Source: an uncultured Alphaproteobacteria bacterium
GTDB taxonomy: Bacteria; Pseudomonadota; Alphaproteobacteria; MPNO01; UBA2964
NCBI GenBank assembly: GCA_943787225.1
Contig: CALSLP010000001.1
Coordinates: 904,964 to 968,963, forward strand
Direction of reading: 5' to 3'
DNA: 64,000 bases
The position numbers and the translations under genes are program-made. This document shows, piece after piece, positions 35,489 through 45,483 of this stretch. Every line of letters starts with the position of its first letter. The first letter of the stretch is position 1. Under the pieces are notes generated by a model that saw only the letters and a list, made by a program, of their open reading frames with translations, was not told the DNA's origin and did not search any database.

Positions 35489-36244
35489 TCACGTTGGCGG
35501 GTGCCGCTTTACAAATACTGCATCTTCCTGCCGGACACGCCCGGTTTTCTTTGACGTCAACGTGCCGAGCGGCCCGGCATAATCCATGCCGCGATCCGCA
35601 AGATAACGGTAGATATCATCGAATCCACCAGCCCCGTCATAGGCCTCTTCAAACGGCGCCTCAACAATCAATGTCTTAATATCAGCCAACCGGTCACCAA
35701 AGCCCCGGAGCACATCCATCTCCGCCCCCTGCACATCAATCTTGACGAAGAACGGCCCAGCCTCATTCTTTAAGATTTCATCCATACGGCGTAGCTGTAC
35801 GGTTTCAGTCCGCAGCAACCCATCATCCGGCCGGTCAGCAACAAAGCTGTCCGAAGGTTCGAGAAGCGAACTGTTCTGGCTGTTCTTGGTAATATGAAAA
35901 GTCGCTTCGCCAGCATGGTCGCTCGCCGCACTAGCTTCCACAACAACCCGCGAATCGTCCTTATAAAGAGACGCCATCCTGACAGCGAGATCGGCGGTCG
36001 GTTCGACGCCGATAATTTTAGCCTCTGGCCACAGCCGGTAGGCGAGATGCAAAAACTGACCGATATTGATACCAACATCGATCACCGCCGCCGGGCGCTG
36101 ATCAATAATCCACGGCTTGAGGTATTCGTATTTTGGCCAGGCGCCGTGCGAACGGGGGAAACGCCAGAACAACCGCGCCGCCAGCATCAGCTTCTCAAAT
36201 TTTCGGAAACCAAAAGAAGGGTCAGCGTTCAGACGGAAACTCAT
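35489..36244 (-). CDS. FkbM-family methyltransferase
   Basis: A 251-residue SAM methyltransferase of FkbM type: VIDVGINIGQFLHLAYRLWP as motif I, IIGVEPT as the acidic turn, and FFVKIDVQGAEMDVLRGF as the typical FkbM block. The family O-methylates sugars and other natural-product hydroxyls, so it probably decorates the exported glycan. Its ATG overlaps the stop of the broken asparagine-synthetase gene by 4 bp, a sign of coupling and that the upstream gene was once functional. Confidence 0.88.
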   Translation of the reverse strand: MSFRLNADPSFGFRKFEKLMLAARLFWRFPRSHGAWPKYEYLKPWIIDQRPAAVIDVGINIGQFLHLAYRLWPEAKIIGVEPTADLAVRMASLYKDDSRVVVEASAASDHAGEATFHITKNSQNSSLLEPSDSFVADRPDDGLLRTETVQLRRMDEILKNEAGPFFVKIDVQGAEMDVLRGFGDRLADIKTLIVEAPFEEAYDGAGGFDDIYRYLADRGMDYAGPLGTLTSKKTGRVRQEDAVFVKRHPPT

Positions 36245-38173
36245 GCCGTCACTCCATGAGCGGACAGGTCAGCCGTCGGTGCTTCATCCAGCGCCCGACA
36301 CCAAGCTTCAATTGCCATCAGCGGAAACAAGGTCATCGCCGCATCAATCCTTCCCGCTAAAAAATCCTCACGCAACGCTGTGACGGATTGGGCATCAAAC
36401 AGTCCCCGCTCTTCAATGGCGGAAGAGGCTGTCAGCTCTTCCATCAATGGTCGCGCCGGTCCTTTTAACCAACTTCGCACTGGAACGCCAAAGCCTTGTT
36501 TGGAACGGGTTAGCACACCGTCTGGGACACGCCCTTGTTGCGACGCACGCAATATTTTCTTGGTTTGACGGCTATCGATGAGCTGGTTGAGCGGCAGACC
36601 TCGCGCGAAGGCAATAAGCTGCGGGTCACAAAGCGGCACCCGGACTTCGACACCAGCTTGCATGGCCATCTTGTCGGTATAGTTCAAATTATGATCCGGC
36701 ATGAAGCCGTTGAGCTCCAGGTCAAGCAAGCGTTCGACGGGGTTCAGACCCTGCGTCGCCTCGAACGACTTCCGGAAGGCCGCTGGTATACCATCAGCCG
36801 GAACCTCTGATCGCAAATCTGAGGCTCATCAGACTTAAGCGGCGGTCAACGCGCCGACCGCGGAAAAACTCATGGCATCCGCCAGCATCGATTCTTCATC
36901 GAGCCGCAGTAAGTCACCGGTCCTTTTAATCCGGCGCCCAACGATTGACCCCGCCGGAAACAGCCCCGCAATCGTCCCAACCACCTGCCGCAGACCTGGC
37001 ACCTTGTTGAACGCCGCATAGGCCAGGGCCGCTGTATGGCGACCATAGCCGGTGAACAGATCGTCACCGCCAACGCCGGACATCAGCACCTTTATGCCGT
37101 TTTCGCGCGCCGCCTGGGCGAGAAACAACGTCTGGAGGGCAGAAAAATCCGCCGTCGGTTCATCCAGCGACCACACCATATCCTGCAGCGAGTCAATCAA
37201 ATCCGCATCGGTCGGCACCTTGATCAGCTTGACGCCAAAACTCTCCGCAACCGAGGCCGCGAAGTTTTCATCGTCGCCAAAATTGTCAGCACCGGTATCA
37301 GACGGCCTCAACCGTCGCGCAAAACGTCGTGATATTTGACGGCTCGGTGACCCGGCACATCGACGCGACAATCGCACTTGAATCGACGCCACCCGAGAGC
37401 AGCGCCCCAACCTCAACATCGGCGACCATCTGTTCAGTCACAATGTCATCAATGAGTGACCGCAGGTCGTCCGCCGTCGCCGGGTTGGAAGAATCGGCAA
37501 TCGGCGTCCGGTAATACTGATCGATTTTCACGCCGGAGGCATCGACGGTCAGCGTGCAGCCGGGGCGCAGCTTGCGCACGTGCCGCAACATTGTCGCCTC
37601 ACCGGCCGTCCACAAGAACCCCAGATGATCTGCGAAACGGCAACAGGATCGATATCCCGGGGCAAATCCGGGACAAAGCACCAGCGATTTCAACTCGCTG
37701 GCAAACAGAAACCCGTTCGCCAGTTCGGCGTAGTAAAGTGGCTTCACGCCCAGATGGTCCCGGGCAATGAAGAGACGCCTCTCGTCCCGGTCCCAGATCG
37801 CGAACGCGAATATGCCGTGCAACCGGTTCAAACAACCAGCGCCCTTCGCGCCTATAAAGGTGCAGCAGAACCTCGGTATCGCTGCGGGTCCTAAACGCCA
37901 CCCCGGATGCCTCCAGCGACTGGCGCAGAGCGCGGTAGTTATAAATCTCGCCATTGAAGGTCAGCGTATAGCGGCCATCGGCGCTCGCCATCGGCTGCGC
38001 CGCGGCATTGGTATAGGTCAATAATGGATAGCCGCGCATGTCCAAGGGCGACCCCGGCCTCCGCGTCCACGATGTGACCGTCGCCGTCTGGCCCGCGATG
38101 GCGCAAAGACGCCACCATGGCCTCGACTCAGCTGCTCTGGCCAAGGCCCGAGAAATCCGGCAATACCGCACAT
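36241..38173 (-). pseudogene. Asparagine synthetase-type amidotransferase, at least five frame changes
   Basis: The true start is the ATG at 38173 giving MCGIAGFLG, so the N-terminal nucleophile Cys2 is present. Family segments then follow in different frames: SLRHRGPDGDG, FNGEIYNYRALR, FAIWDRDERRLFIARDHLG, ALLSGGVDSSAIVA (ATP-pyrophosphatase P-loop), VLMSGVGGDDLFTGY and RVPLCDPQ. The frame changes lie near 38118, 38018, 37840, 37308 and 36830. The total would be about 640 residues. An intact paralog lies at 41267. As given, it is a pseudogene, unless the breaks are base-calling errors. Confidence 0.8.
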
Positions 38174-38252
38174 AGGCTTTACTGTGGCTCTACTCTAATG
38201 TTCCGGCTGGAAGATTACAGAAAAAGTTGTTCTTTTTCAATACTTTGAGTGG

Positions 38253-39128
38253 TTACCCAAGGAGGTCTTTGTGCTTCTGGTAAAGCGGCGAGTTTGGATC
38301 GCGCATTTCCTTCACCTTGAGGACTATCTGGTACTCAAAAAACATCTTGAGCAGACAATAGCGCAGCCCCATGCGGCCATCGAGAAACCCGGCTTTCAGA
38401 ATGTACATATAGATAAACACGAACATCGGGCGAAACGGCAGGTAGCGCTGGGCAAAGTTCTTCAACGCCCGGCGGCGTTGCGGACCTCGTTCAAAAAAAT
38501 TGCCGCCTAGTTTTTCGCCACCCGACTTCAGCTGCTGGCGCATGATCTCAACGGCTTCAAGGGAGGTGTAGTGGTTATGACGATCAAAGAATCTCTCTAT
38601 GCCTTTGTCATCGTCATGCAGAAGATGGTCCTTGAGATACCCTGCAGGGCCATCAACGATCATATGTTCATGAACAATGCGATCTTCATATCGCCCGTGC
38701 CCGGCCTGAATAAGCCGAAGGTTATAATCGGGATAGACGCCGCTATGTTTCATCCACGTACCGCAGAACACCGTCTTGCGCGCAATGTGATAGCCAACAG
38801 GGCCTTCCTGCGTTTTCACGGCCGCCTTAATTTCTACAGCGAGGAGATCCGTGACCCGTTCGTCGGAATCCAGCAACAGCACCCAGGGATTACGAAATTC
38901 GACATTATCCAGTGCCCAGTTCTTATGAACAGCGAAGGTATCAAAAACCCGTTTGACTATTTTTGCACCGGCTTTTTCGGCAAGAGCAATCGTGTCATCA
39001 GTACTATGCGAATCATAAACAATGATCTCATCCGCCCAAGCAACCGATGCGATGCATTCTTCAAGATTCCGTTCTTCATTCTTTGTCGGAATGAGAACGG
39101 ATAAAGGGACTTTTTCAGAATACGACAT
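38253..39128 (-). CDS. Glycosyltransferase family 2 (GT-A)
   Basis: A 291-residue GT2. The N-terminus LSVLIPTKNEERNLEECI is the family start, and LLLDSDERVT contains the DxD-type acidic metal site. The layout is that of WaaE/KdtX-like LPS and exopolysaccharide sugar transferases. The C-terminal region has a hydrophobic amphipathic stretch (FRPMFVFIYMYILKAGF) for membrane contact. The acceptor and sugar are unknown. It is divergent from the frameshifted GT4 gene at 39247; the 118 bp between them should carry two promoters. Confidence 0.88.
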   Translation of the reverse strand: MSYSEKVPLSVLIPTKNEERNLEECIASVAWADEIIVYDSHSTDDTIALAEKAGAKIVKRVFDTFAVHKNWALDNVEFRNPWVLLLDSDERVTDLLAVEIKAAVKTQEGPVGYHIARKTVFCGTWMKHSGVYPDYNLRLIQAGHGRYEDRIVHEHMIVDGPAGYLKDHLLHDDDKGIERFFDRHNHYTSLEAVEIMRQQLKSGGEKLGGNFFERGPQRRRALKNFAQRYLPFRPMFVFIYMYILKAGFLDGRMGLRYCLLKMFFEYQIVLKVKEMRDPNSPLYQKHKDLLG

Positions 39129-39246
39129 GGAAAATCAGCTATACTCGTATACTAGGTGCCAAAACATCTTAGACTATTGTAATGGCTGATATAATAGATA
39201 GCGGCCAACTTGTAGAGTATTTGTTCATGTCCCCCCGAGTCCTGCT

Positions 39247-40411
39247 ATGAAAGTATTACGACTGATTGGTGGACTGGACCCAAGCCATGGCGGCCCGGCC
39301 GTATCATCCATGAACAGTATTATCGCAACACAACGCGCCGGGCGCCGAGATTACATTTGCCATTCCGCTGGAGCCGTCAGGACGTTCAGCAATTGAACCC
39401 GCAATTAAACAGCTGGAACAGGAAGGAATTATTGTCGTCACCTTCGATTGTGCCGCAGGGTCTGAAAAACTGTTTCCCGGTTGGGGCGTAAACCGAGAAC
39501 TTGCATCGTGGATTCGACAAAAGCGATTGGACTTTGACATCGTCCATTGTCATGGCGCCTGGCAGATGGTGACTCTGCTGACATCATTTTCGTCGGGGAA
39601 AGGGCCCGCCAAGGCAATAACCCCGCACGAAAGCCTAACAAATTTCGATATAGCGCAATCGCCCAACGCAGTGACCAAGTTTCTAAAGCCACGCCTAAAG
39701 GCTCGATTCCTGAAAAAATTTGATCTGTTTGTTATGTCCTCAGGTCTCGAAGCCCGCGATAGCTTGCCTGCAGATATCGCAGCATCGCCGCGGACTGCGA
39801 TCATTTCGCATCCGGTATATGATGACACATCGCGTATACTCTCAGCCCGGACGGACACATCTTCAGACAACCCTTTACGACTAGGCTATCTCGGACGGTT
39901 ACATCAAAAGAAAAATCTGGATCTGTTAATTGCAGCGCTACCTAAGCTAGACGCCAAAGTTTCTTTAACAATCGCGGGGACCGGCCCGCAAGAAGAGGCT
40001 CTCAAGGCAAAGGCCGCCACACTCGGTGTTGCCGACAGAATTAACTGGCTGGGATTCATCCACGACAAGGAAGCGTTTTTTGAACAAATCGATGTCCTGG
40101 TCATGCCATCAGAATATGAGTGTTTCGGTATGGCGGCCGCTGAAGCCATCGTCGATGGTATCCCCGTCATTGTTTCCCGCGAAACCGGGATCGCTGAAAT
40201 TATTGAACATCACGGCGGCGGCCAGATTATAGAACCCGCCACCGACCAAATTGTCTCAGCCATTAAAGAGTTCCTGGCGCAGCCGGGGCATCGAGACGCT
40301 CTTTCTCAACAAGCCATTCAATGTGCCGAGCGAGCTTTGTCCTTCAAAAAACACGGCGAGGCAACAGTAGAAGCTTATCAGAAATTGCTCGAAAGAATCG
40401 AAAATCACTAG
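39247..40411 (+). pseudogene. Glycosyltransferase family 4, frameshift near N-terminus
   Basis: The start at 39247 gives MKVLRLIGGLDPSHGGPAV, a typical GT4 N-terminus with the SHGGP donor-side loop. The frame changes near 39340 and continues as AEITFAIPLEP through LRLGYLGRLHQKKNLDLLI and MPSEYECFGMAAAEAI, the C-terminal nucleotide-sugar block with its Glu. One indel repairs the gene to about 388 residues. All C-terminal motifs are conserved, so decay, if real, is recent. It begins the plus-strand half of the polysaccharide locus. Confidence 0.8.
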
Positions 40412-40507
40412 AAACATCACTAGTAACAATGGCCGCTTCGCGTTAGTGACTCGCCAAGATTTATGCCACCATAAAGCCCTGATCCAATTGTTAGACCTGA
40501 TTGTAAA

Positions 40508-41257
40508 ATGACCGTGGACAACCAACCCGAATATCGCAAACGCATTTATGATCGCTATCTCACAGCGGGCTCTGCAGATATTCCTTTTGCTAATCCTGAC
40601 GAAGCCCCAGGCGGGCTGCTTGATATGTTGCGTTCGGCGATCCGTAAACATTTTCCGCCCGCCAAAGACGCACAAATTCTCGACCTCGGCTGTGGCGCTG
40701 GATTACTCGTTCACTGCGCCATACAGGCCGGCTACACCAACATGTCAGGTGTCGATATTTCACCTCAACAGGTTGAGGCCGCCGAACGCCTCGGCATTAA
40801 AGGCATTCGTCAAGGTGACGCGATGACCGCCCTTCTTGCCCTTGAGCCGGAATCCCACGATGCGATTGTCAGTTTTGATGTCCTAGAGCACATGACCCGC
40901 GATGAGCTGATTGCCCTCATTGATGGCGTCCGCGCTGCATTGAAACCCGGTGGCCGCTGGATTATCCATACCGCCAATGCTGAAGCACCGTTTTATGGCC
41001 GGGTCCGGTATGGCGATCTCACCCATGAGCAAGCATTTACCCGCACGTCTTTGCCACAAGTTCTTCTGGCCAGCGATTTCTCACGCGTGACCTGTTTTGA
41101 GGATCCACCAATTCCAGGACGACTCGGCGGGACCGTTCGTTGGCTGATGTGGAAACTGGTACGGCTCCCGGCGCTCATTTGGCTCATTGCTGAATCCGGC
41201 GGCGACGGCAAAAATGCAATTCTCTCGCAGAATCTGCTCGCTGTTGCCGAGAAATAG
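40508..41257 (+). CDS. SAM-dependent methyltransferase (UbiG-like)
   Basis: A 249-residue class I methyltransferase. Motif I is ILDLGCGAGLLVHCA, then VDISPQQVEAA, and the post-II segment DAIVSFDVLEHM. RWIIHTANAE fits a sugar-modifying methyltransferase from O-antigen clusters. It lies 9 bp before the intact asparagine synthetase gene, so the two are likely co-transcribed. A C-terminal hydrophobic patch (LVRLPALIWLIAE) may contact membrane. Target unknown. Confidence 0.82.
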   Translation: MTVDNQPEYRKRIYDRYLTAGSADIPFANPDEAPGGLLDMLRSAIRKHFPPAKDAQILDLGCGAGLLVHCAIQAGYTNMSGVDISPQQVEAAERLGIKGIRQGDAMTALLALEPESHDAIVSFDVLEHMTRDELIALIDGVRAALKPGGRWIIHTANAEAPFYGRVRYGDLTHEQAFTRTSLPQVLLASDFSRVTCFEDPPIPGRLGGTVRWLMWKLVRLPALIWLIAESGGDGKNAILSQNLLAVAEK

Positions 41258-41266
41258 GTTCGGATC

Positions 41267-43048
41267 ATGTGTGGATTAGCCGCCCTTTTTGCCTATGGCA
41301 CGAATGCGCCACCAATTGAGCGCACCCAGCTGGATGCCATTCACGATCGGCAGGCACCGCGCGGCCCAGATTCCGAAGGCATCTGGATATCAGATAACAA
41401 TCGTGTGGCCATGGCGCATAGACGTCTGTCGATCATCGATTTGTCAGAAGCCGGTGCGCAGCCAATGACCTCAAAGGATGGTGCCTATCGCATCGTCTTT
41501 AATGGTGAGATTTATAACTATCGCGCTCTCCGCCAAGAGCTGATCGACGACGGCGTTGCTCTGGTCTCAAACTCCGACACGGAAGTTCTCCTCCATCTTT
41601 ATATCCGGCAGGGTCCGGCGATGGTCGATGCGCTGCGGGGTATGTTTGCTTTCGCGATCTGGGATGAAAAACGCCAGGGTATGTTCATGGCACGCGATGC
41701 CTATGGCATCAAACCGCTCTATTTCGCAGATGATGGTAAGACGTTACGGGTTGCGTCTCAGGTCAAAGCCCTTGTCGCTGGCGGTGGCATTGACACCTCA
41801 CCCGCCCCGGCAGGCCATGTCGGGTTCTTTTTTCTTGGATATGTCCCAGAACCGTACACCTTATATAAGGGGATCGAAGCCATACCGGCCGGCGGCAGCC
41901 TATGGGTCGACACCTCGGGGCGTGGCGCGCCGCATAAATGGTTCAATCTGACCAAAGAACTCTCAGAGGTCGATCCGACTCCCTATGATGCCGAGGCTTT
42001 GCGTGCCGCCCTGGTCGATAGTATGCAACACCATCTGGTCGCGGATGTGCCGGTCGGCGTCTTTCTTTCAGCCGGTCGCGACTCAGCCAGCCTCGTGGCC
42101 TTAGCATCGGAGGCGCACGGCGCAAATTTGAGAACGGTAACGTTAGGCTTTCAACAATTCCGGGGCAGCGAGAATGACGAAGCACCGTTAGCAGAGGTGC
42201 TCGCGAAACATTACGAAACTGATCATGAGACGCGGTGGATCGAATCCAGTGATTTCCACGACAATGCCAATCATCTTATGGCGGCAATGGATCAACCCAG
42301 TATTGATGGCGCCAATACCTATTTTGTGAGCAAAGCAACCCGCGAAGCCGGATTGAAAGTCGCGCTCTCAGGGGTTGGCGGTGACGAGCTGTTCGCGGGA
42401 TATCAAAATTTCCAACAGGTTCCCAGCCTCGCACGGGCACTGGGATTGTTCCGCTTCTTACCGGGTTTGGGCAAAGCGTTTCGCATCATTAGTGCGCCGC
42501 TTATTCGAAAATTGACATCACCCAAATATGCCGGCCTGTTTGAATATGGGAGTCGACTTGGCGATGCCTATTTGCTGCGGCGTGGTCTTTATATGCCGTG
42601 GGAATTGCCAGAAGTGCTCGATCCTGATCTTGTCAGAGAAGGCCTAGAGACCCTCGCGATTACTGAGCAACTGTCTGAGACGATCGGCGATATCGGACAC
42701 GCGCGAGTTTCGATGACAGCTTTGGAATCGGCCTGGTATATGCGCAATCAACTCCTGCGGGACGCAGACTGGGCAAGTATGGCGCATTCCCTTGAAATCA
42801 GAACGCCACTGGTCGACATCACCTTGTTGCGTGCCCTAGCCCCGATGATCGCGGGATCTCGCCCGCCAACCAAAAATGATATGGCAACGTCCTTGGCCAA
42901 GCCACTGCCCCCTGAAATCCTGCATCGACCAAAGACCGGCTTCAATATCCCAGTTCACGATTGGGTCGGCGGCGAGAAACAAGCAACCCGGGGCGGCGAT
43001 TACCGTAACTGGGCGCGTTATATTTATAACCGACAATGGGCCGCATAG
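41267..43048 (+). CDS. Asparagine synthase (glutamine-hydrolysing)-type amidotransferase
   Basis: A 593-residue complete protein. MCGLAALFAYG gives Cys2 as the glutaminase nucleophile, and FNGEIYNYRALR and NSDTEVLLHLY complete the class II glutaminase half. The synthetase half has DVPVGVFLSAGRDSASL, where the usual SGGxDS P-loop reads SAGRDS, then VALSGVGGDELFAGY. The change of the second Gly to Ala/Arg in the P-loop is unusual and could alter the ATP site. In polysaccharide loci such enzymes amidate uronic acids or peptides. It may replace the broken copy at 36241. Confidence 0.87.
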   Translation: MCGLAALFAYGTNAPPIERTQLDAIHDRQAPRGPDSEGIWISDNNRVAMAHRRLSIIDLSEAGAQPMTSKDGAYRIVFNGEIYNYRALRQELIDDGVALVSNSDTEVLLHLYIRQGPAMVDALRGMFAFAIWDEKRQGMFMARDAYGIKPLYFADDGKTLRVASQVKALVAGGGIDTSPAPAGHVGFFFLGYVPEPYTLYKGIEAIPAGGSLWVDTSGRGAPHKWFNLTKELSEVDPTPYDAEALRAALVDSMQHHLVADVPVGVFLSAGRDSASLVALASEAHGANLRTVTLGFQQFRGSENDEAPLAEVLAKHYETDHETRWIESSDFHDNANHLMAAMDQPSIDGANTYFVSKATREAGLKVALSGVGGDELFAGYQNFQQVPSLARALGLFRFLPGLGKAFRIISAPLIRKLTSPKYAGLFEYGSRLGDAYLLRRGLYMPWELPEVLDPDLVREGLETLAITEQLSETIGDIGHARVSMTALESAWYMRNQLLRDADWASMAHSLEIRTPLVDITLLRALAPMIAGSRPPTKNDMATSLAKPLPPEILHRPKTGFNIPVHDWVGGEKQATRGGDYRNWARYIYNRQWAA

Positions 43049-43088
43049 GCGTCATGAGGACCATCGGTGTTTTAGTGAGGAGCGTAAA

Positions 43089-44147
43089 GTGGCGGATGTG
43101 AAAAAGCTGCTGATCTATCGCATGGGCAGCCTCGGTGACACGGTTGTCGCGTTACCGGTCTTTCATATGCTGGCGCGGGTATTCGCCAATGCCGAGCGGC
43201 GAGTGCTTACGAACAAGCCCATCAATAGTGATGCCGCAGCGATCCAGGCTGTTTTGGGAGATGGCGGTTTTGTCGATGGATATTTCTCCTATCCATACGG
43301 CACGCGCGATTTTGGCGCGCTCAACACATTACGCAAATCGATTCGTGACTGGGGTCCGGATCTCGTAATCTATCTCAATGAGCCCCGCGGCAATTTAGTA
43401 CAGTTTCGTGACATCATTTTTCTAAAGCTGTGTGGCGCCCATAATATCATCGGTGTCCCGGCGACAGCAGAGCTAAGCAAGCATTTCCCGCTTAGCGAAC
43501 ATGACTTGTGGGAAGCCGAAGCCTCCCGCCTTGGGAGATGTGTTGCCGATATCGGTAAGGTTGATTTGGACGACGCACAGAACTGGTCCCTCAATTTTAC
43601 ACCGACTGAGGAAAAACAGGCTGAGGCGGCGATAGCCAGCTGGGAAGGCCGAGATCATTTCATCGCCTTCAGTATTGGCGCCAAAATTGATTTCAAAAGC
43701 TGGGGTGATGATCGCTGGGCCGCACTATTGGCCAAAATTTCTGGCGACCATCCGACGCTGGGGCTGGTTTTTCTCGGTGGACCCAATGATGGCGAACGGT
43801 CCCAAATTGCTGCGAAAGGCTGGACCGGCCCAAAACTCGATTTATGCGGCAAGCTAACACCACGGGAAAGTGCGGTGATTATGCGGGGGGCCGAAGTTTT
43901 TATGGGTCATGACAGCGGCCCGATGCACCTTGCCGCCAGCGTCGAAACACCGTCGGTCTGCGTTTTCAGCACACACGCCAAGCCCGGCATCTGGTTCCCT
44001 TGTGGCTTACAGCACCGAATTTTATATCCCGGACTGCAATGGTCCGGCGGCGAGCCCCTTGCAATGCGCGAAGCGACGGGCGAAACCAATATCACCCTTA
44101 TTCCGAACAAGGACGTTGAAGAGGCTTTTAATTCTCTCTTGAAGTGA
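43089..44147 (+). CDS. Glycosyltransferase family 9 (heptosyltransferase-like)
   Basis: About 352 residues from a GTG at 43089, with GAGGAG about 6 nt upstream; the longer frame from 42876 overlaps the asparagine synthetase. KKLLIYRMGSLGDTVVALPV is the GT9 start (RxGxxGD). HDSGPMHLAASV is the nucleotide-binding region of heptosyltransferases, and VCVFSTHAKPGIW follows. Members move heptose or other sugars onto LPS core or glycans. ADP-heptose made by HldE/GmhA is a plausible donor, but that is inference. Confidence 0.86.
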   Translation: MADVKKLLIYRMGSLGDTVVALPVFHMLARVFANAERRVLTNKPINSDAAAIQAVLGDGGFVDGYFSYPYGTRDFGALNTLRKSIRDWGPDLVIYLNEPRGNLVQFRDIIFLKLCGAHNIIGVPATAELSKHFPLSEHDLWEAEASRLGRCVADIGKVDLDDAQNWSLNFTPTEEKQAEAAIASWEGRDHFIAFSIGAKIDFKSWGDDRWAALLAKISGDHPTLGLVFLGGPNDGERSQIAAKGWTGPKLDLCGKLTPRESAVIMRGAEVFMGHDSGPMHLAASVETPSVCVFSTHAKPGIWFPCGLQHRILYPGLQWSGGEPLAMREATGETNITLIPNKDVEEAFNSLLK

Positions 44148-44274
44148 TGGACTATATAATTAAAACGATATGGCGATTTGTTTCGCCACGAACCCATAGT
44201 ATTCTATAGAGTGCTGTCGCCCGCTCGTGTCCAACATTTGTTGAACCAGGCGACATCAAGTATGCGTTGTATTT

Positions 44275-45483
44275 ATGAACCGTAAAATCCGTCTCGCTTA
44301 TCTCGTTAGCCACCCGATCCAGTATCAGGCACCTCTGCTTCGGCAAATTGCCGCCGATCCAGATATTGATCTAACGGTTTTCTTTTGCAGCGACATCTCA
44401 ACACGCAAACATGTCGACGAAGGGTTTGGCCAAGTCATCGAATGGGATACTCCCCTTCTGGAAGGCTATAAACACGTCTTTCTCAAAGCCTACGGCGATA
44501 ACGGCCCACCATCCGTCACCCGGCCAATCAATAGTGGCCTGGCACACGCGCTGAAAGAAGGGCAGTTCGATGCGCTTTGGGTGCACGGCTATATGCGCCT
44601 GTACCATATGATCTCAATGCTCCGCGCCAGAATGATGGGGGTTGTCGTTCTGAACCGTGACGAGGCTTGGGCGTTAAGCGCCGCGCGCGGGCCCATCAAG
44701 AATTTTATCAAACATCTTTTGTTTTTCGCCCTGCGCAAAATATGTCATGGCTGGCTGGTTATTGGGTCCGCGAACAAAGACTACTACCTGGCCCACGGGA
44801 TGAAGGAAGAAACGATCTTCCCCATGCCCTACACCGTCGATAATCAATATTTTCGTGAACAGGCAGAAGCTGCAAGTACCAATCAGGACGCCTTACGGGC
44901 CGAACTCAATCTTGAGCCTGGACGACCCATCATTCTTTACGCTTCCAAATTTATGGAGCGCAAACGACCCAGAGATCTCGTGGAGTCCGTTGCCAGACTG
45001 GCAAAAAACCCAAAGAATCGACAACCCTACCTTTTAATGATCGGCGATGGCGAACAACGCACAGCGCTTGAACAGCAGGTGAAGGAACTGGGGATAGAAG
45101 AGGCAGTGAGATTTACCGGTTTCCGCAATCAGTCGGAATTGCCGTCATTCTACAGCCTCTGCGACGTCTTTGTTTTACCATCCTTACTGGAACCCTGGGG
45201 TCTCGTCGTCAATGAAGTCATGACAGCGGGCCGGGCCGTCATCGCCAGCGATCAAGTAGGCGCAGTCTTTGATCTCATCCGCGACAGCGAGAATGGCCAT
45301 ATATTTCCCGCAGGCGATGTTGATGCCCTCACGACTTCATTGAGCAACATCGTTTCAGATTCAGCCCTCTCCGAAAAAATGGGGCAACGCAGTCTGGAAA
45401 TTATCGAAAATTGGGGATTCCGGGAGGACATAGAAGGGCTAAAAAGCGGCCTCAATTATTTCCTGTCGAAAGGCCAAAGGTGA
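44275..45483 (+). CDS. Glycosyltransferase family 4
   Basis: A 402-residue GT-B protein. LAYLVSHPIQYQAPLLRQI is the start common to capsule and O-antigen transferases, RPIILYASKFMERKRP opens the second Rossmann domain, and FVLPSLLEPWGLVVNEVM is the donor-binding block with its Glu. It follows the GT9 gene after 127 bp with no clear gene between. Its stop TGA overlaps the GTG of the flippase gene by one codon step, so the pair is translationally coupled. Sugar specificity unknown. Confidence 0.88.
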   Translation: MNRKIRLAYLVSHPIQYQAPLLRQIAADPDIDLTVFFCSDISTRKHVDEGFGQVIEWDTPLLEGYKHVFLKAYGDNGPPSVTRPINSGLAHALKEGQFDALWVHGYMRLYHMISMLRARMMGVVVLNRDEAWALSAARGPIKNFIKHLLFFALRKICHGWLVIGSANKDYYLAHGMKEETIFPMPYTVDNQYFREQAEAASTNQDALRAELNLEPGRPIILYASKFMERKRPRDLVESVARLAKNPKNRQPYLLMIGDGEQRTALEQQVKELGIEEAVRFTGFRNQSELPSFYSLCDVFVLPSLLEPWGLVVNEVMTAGRAVIASDQVGAVFDLIRDSENGHIFPAGDVDALTTSLSNIVSDSALSEKMGQRSLEIIENWGFREDIEGLKSGLNYFLSKGQR

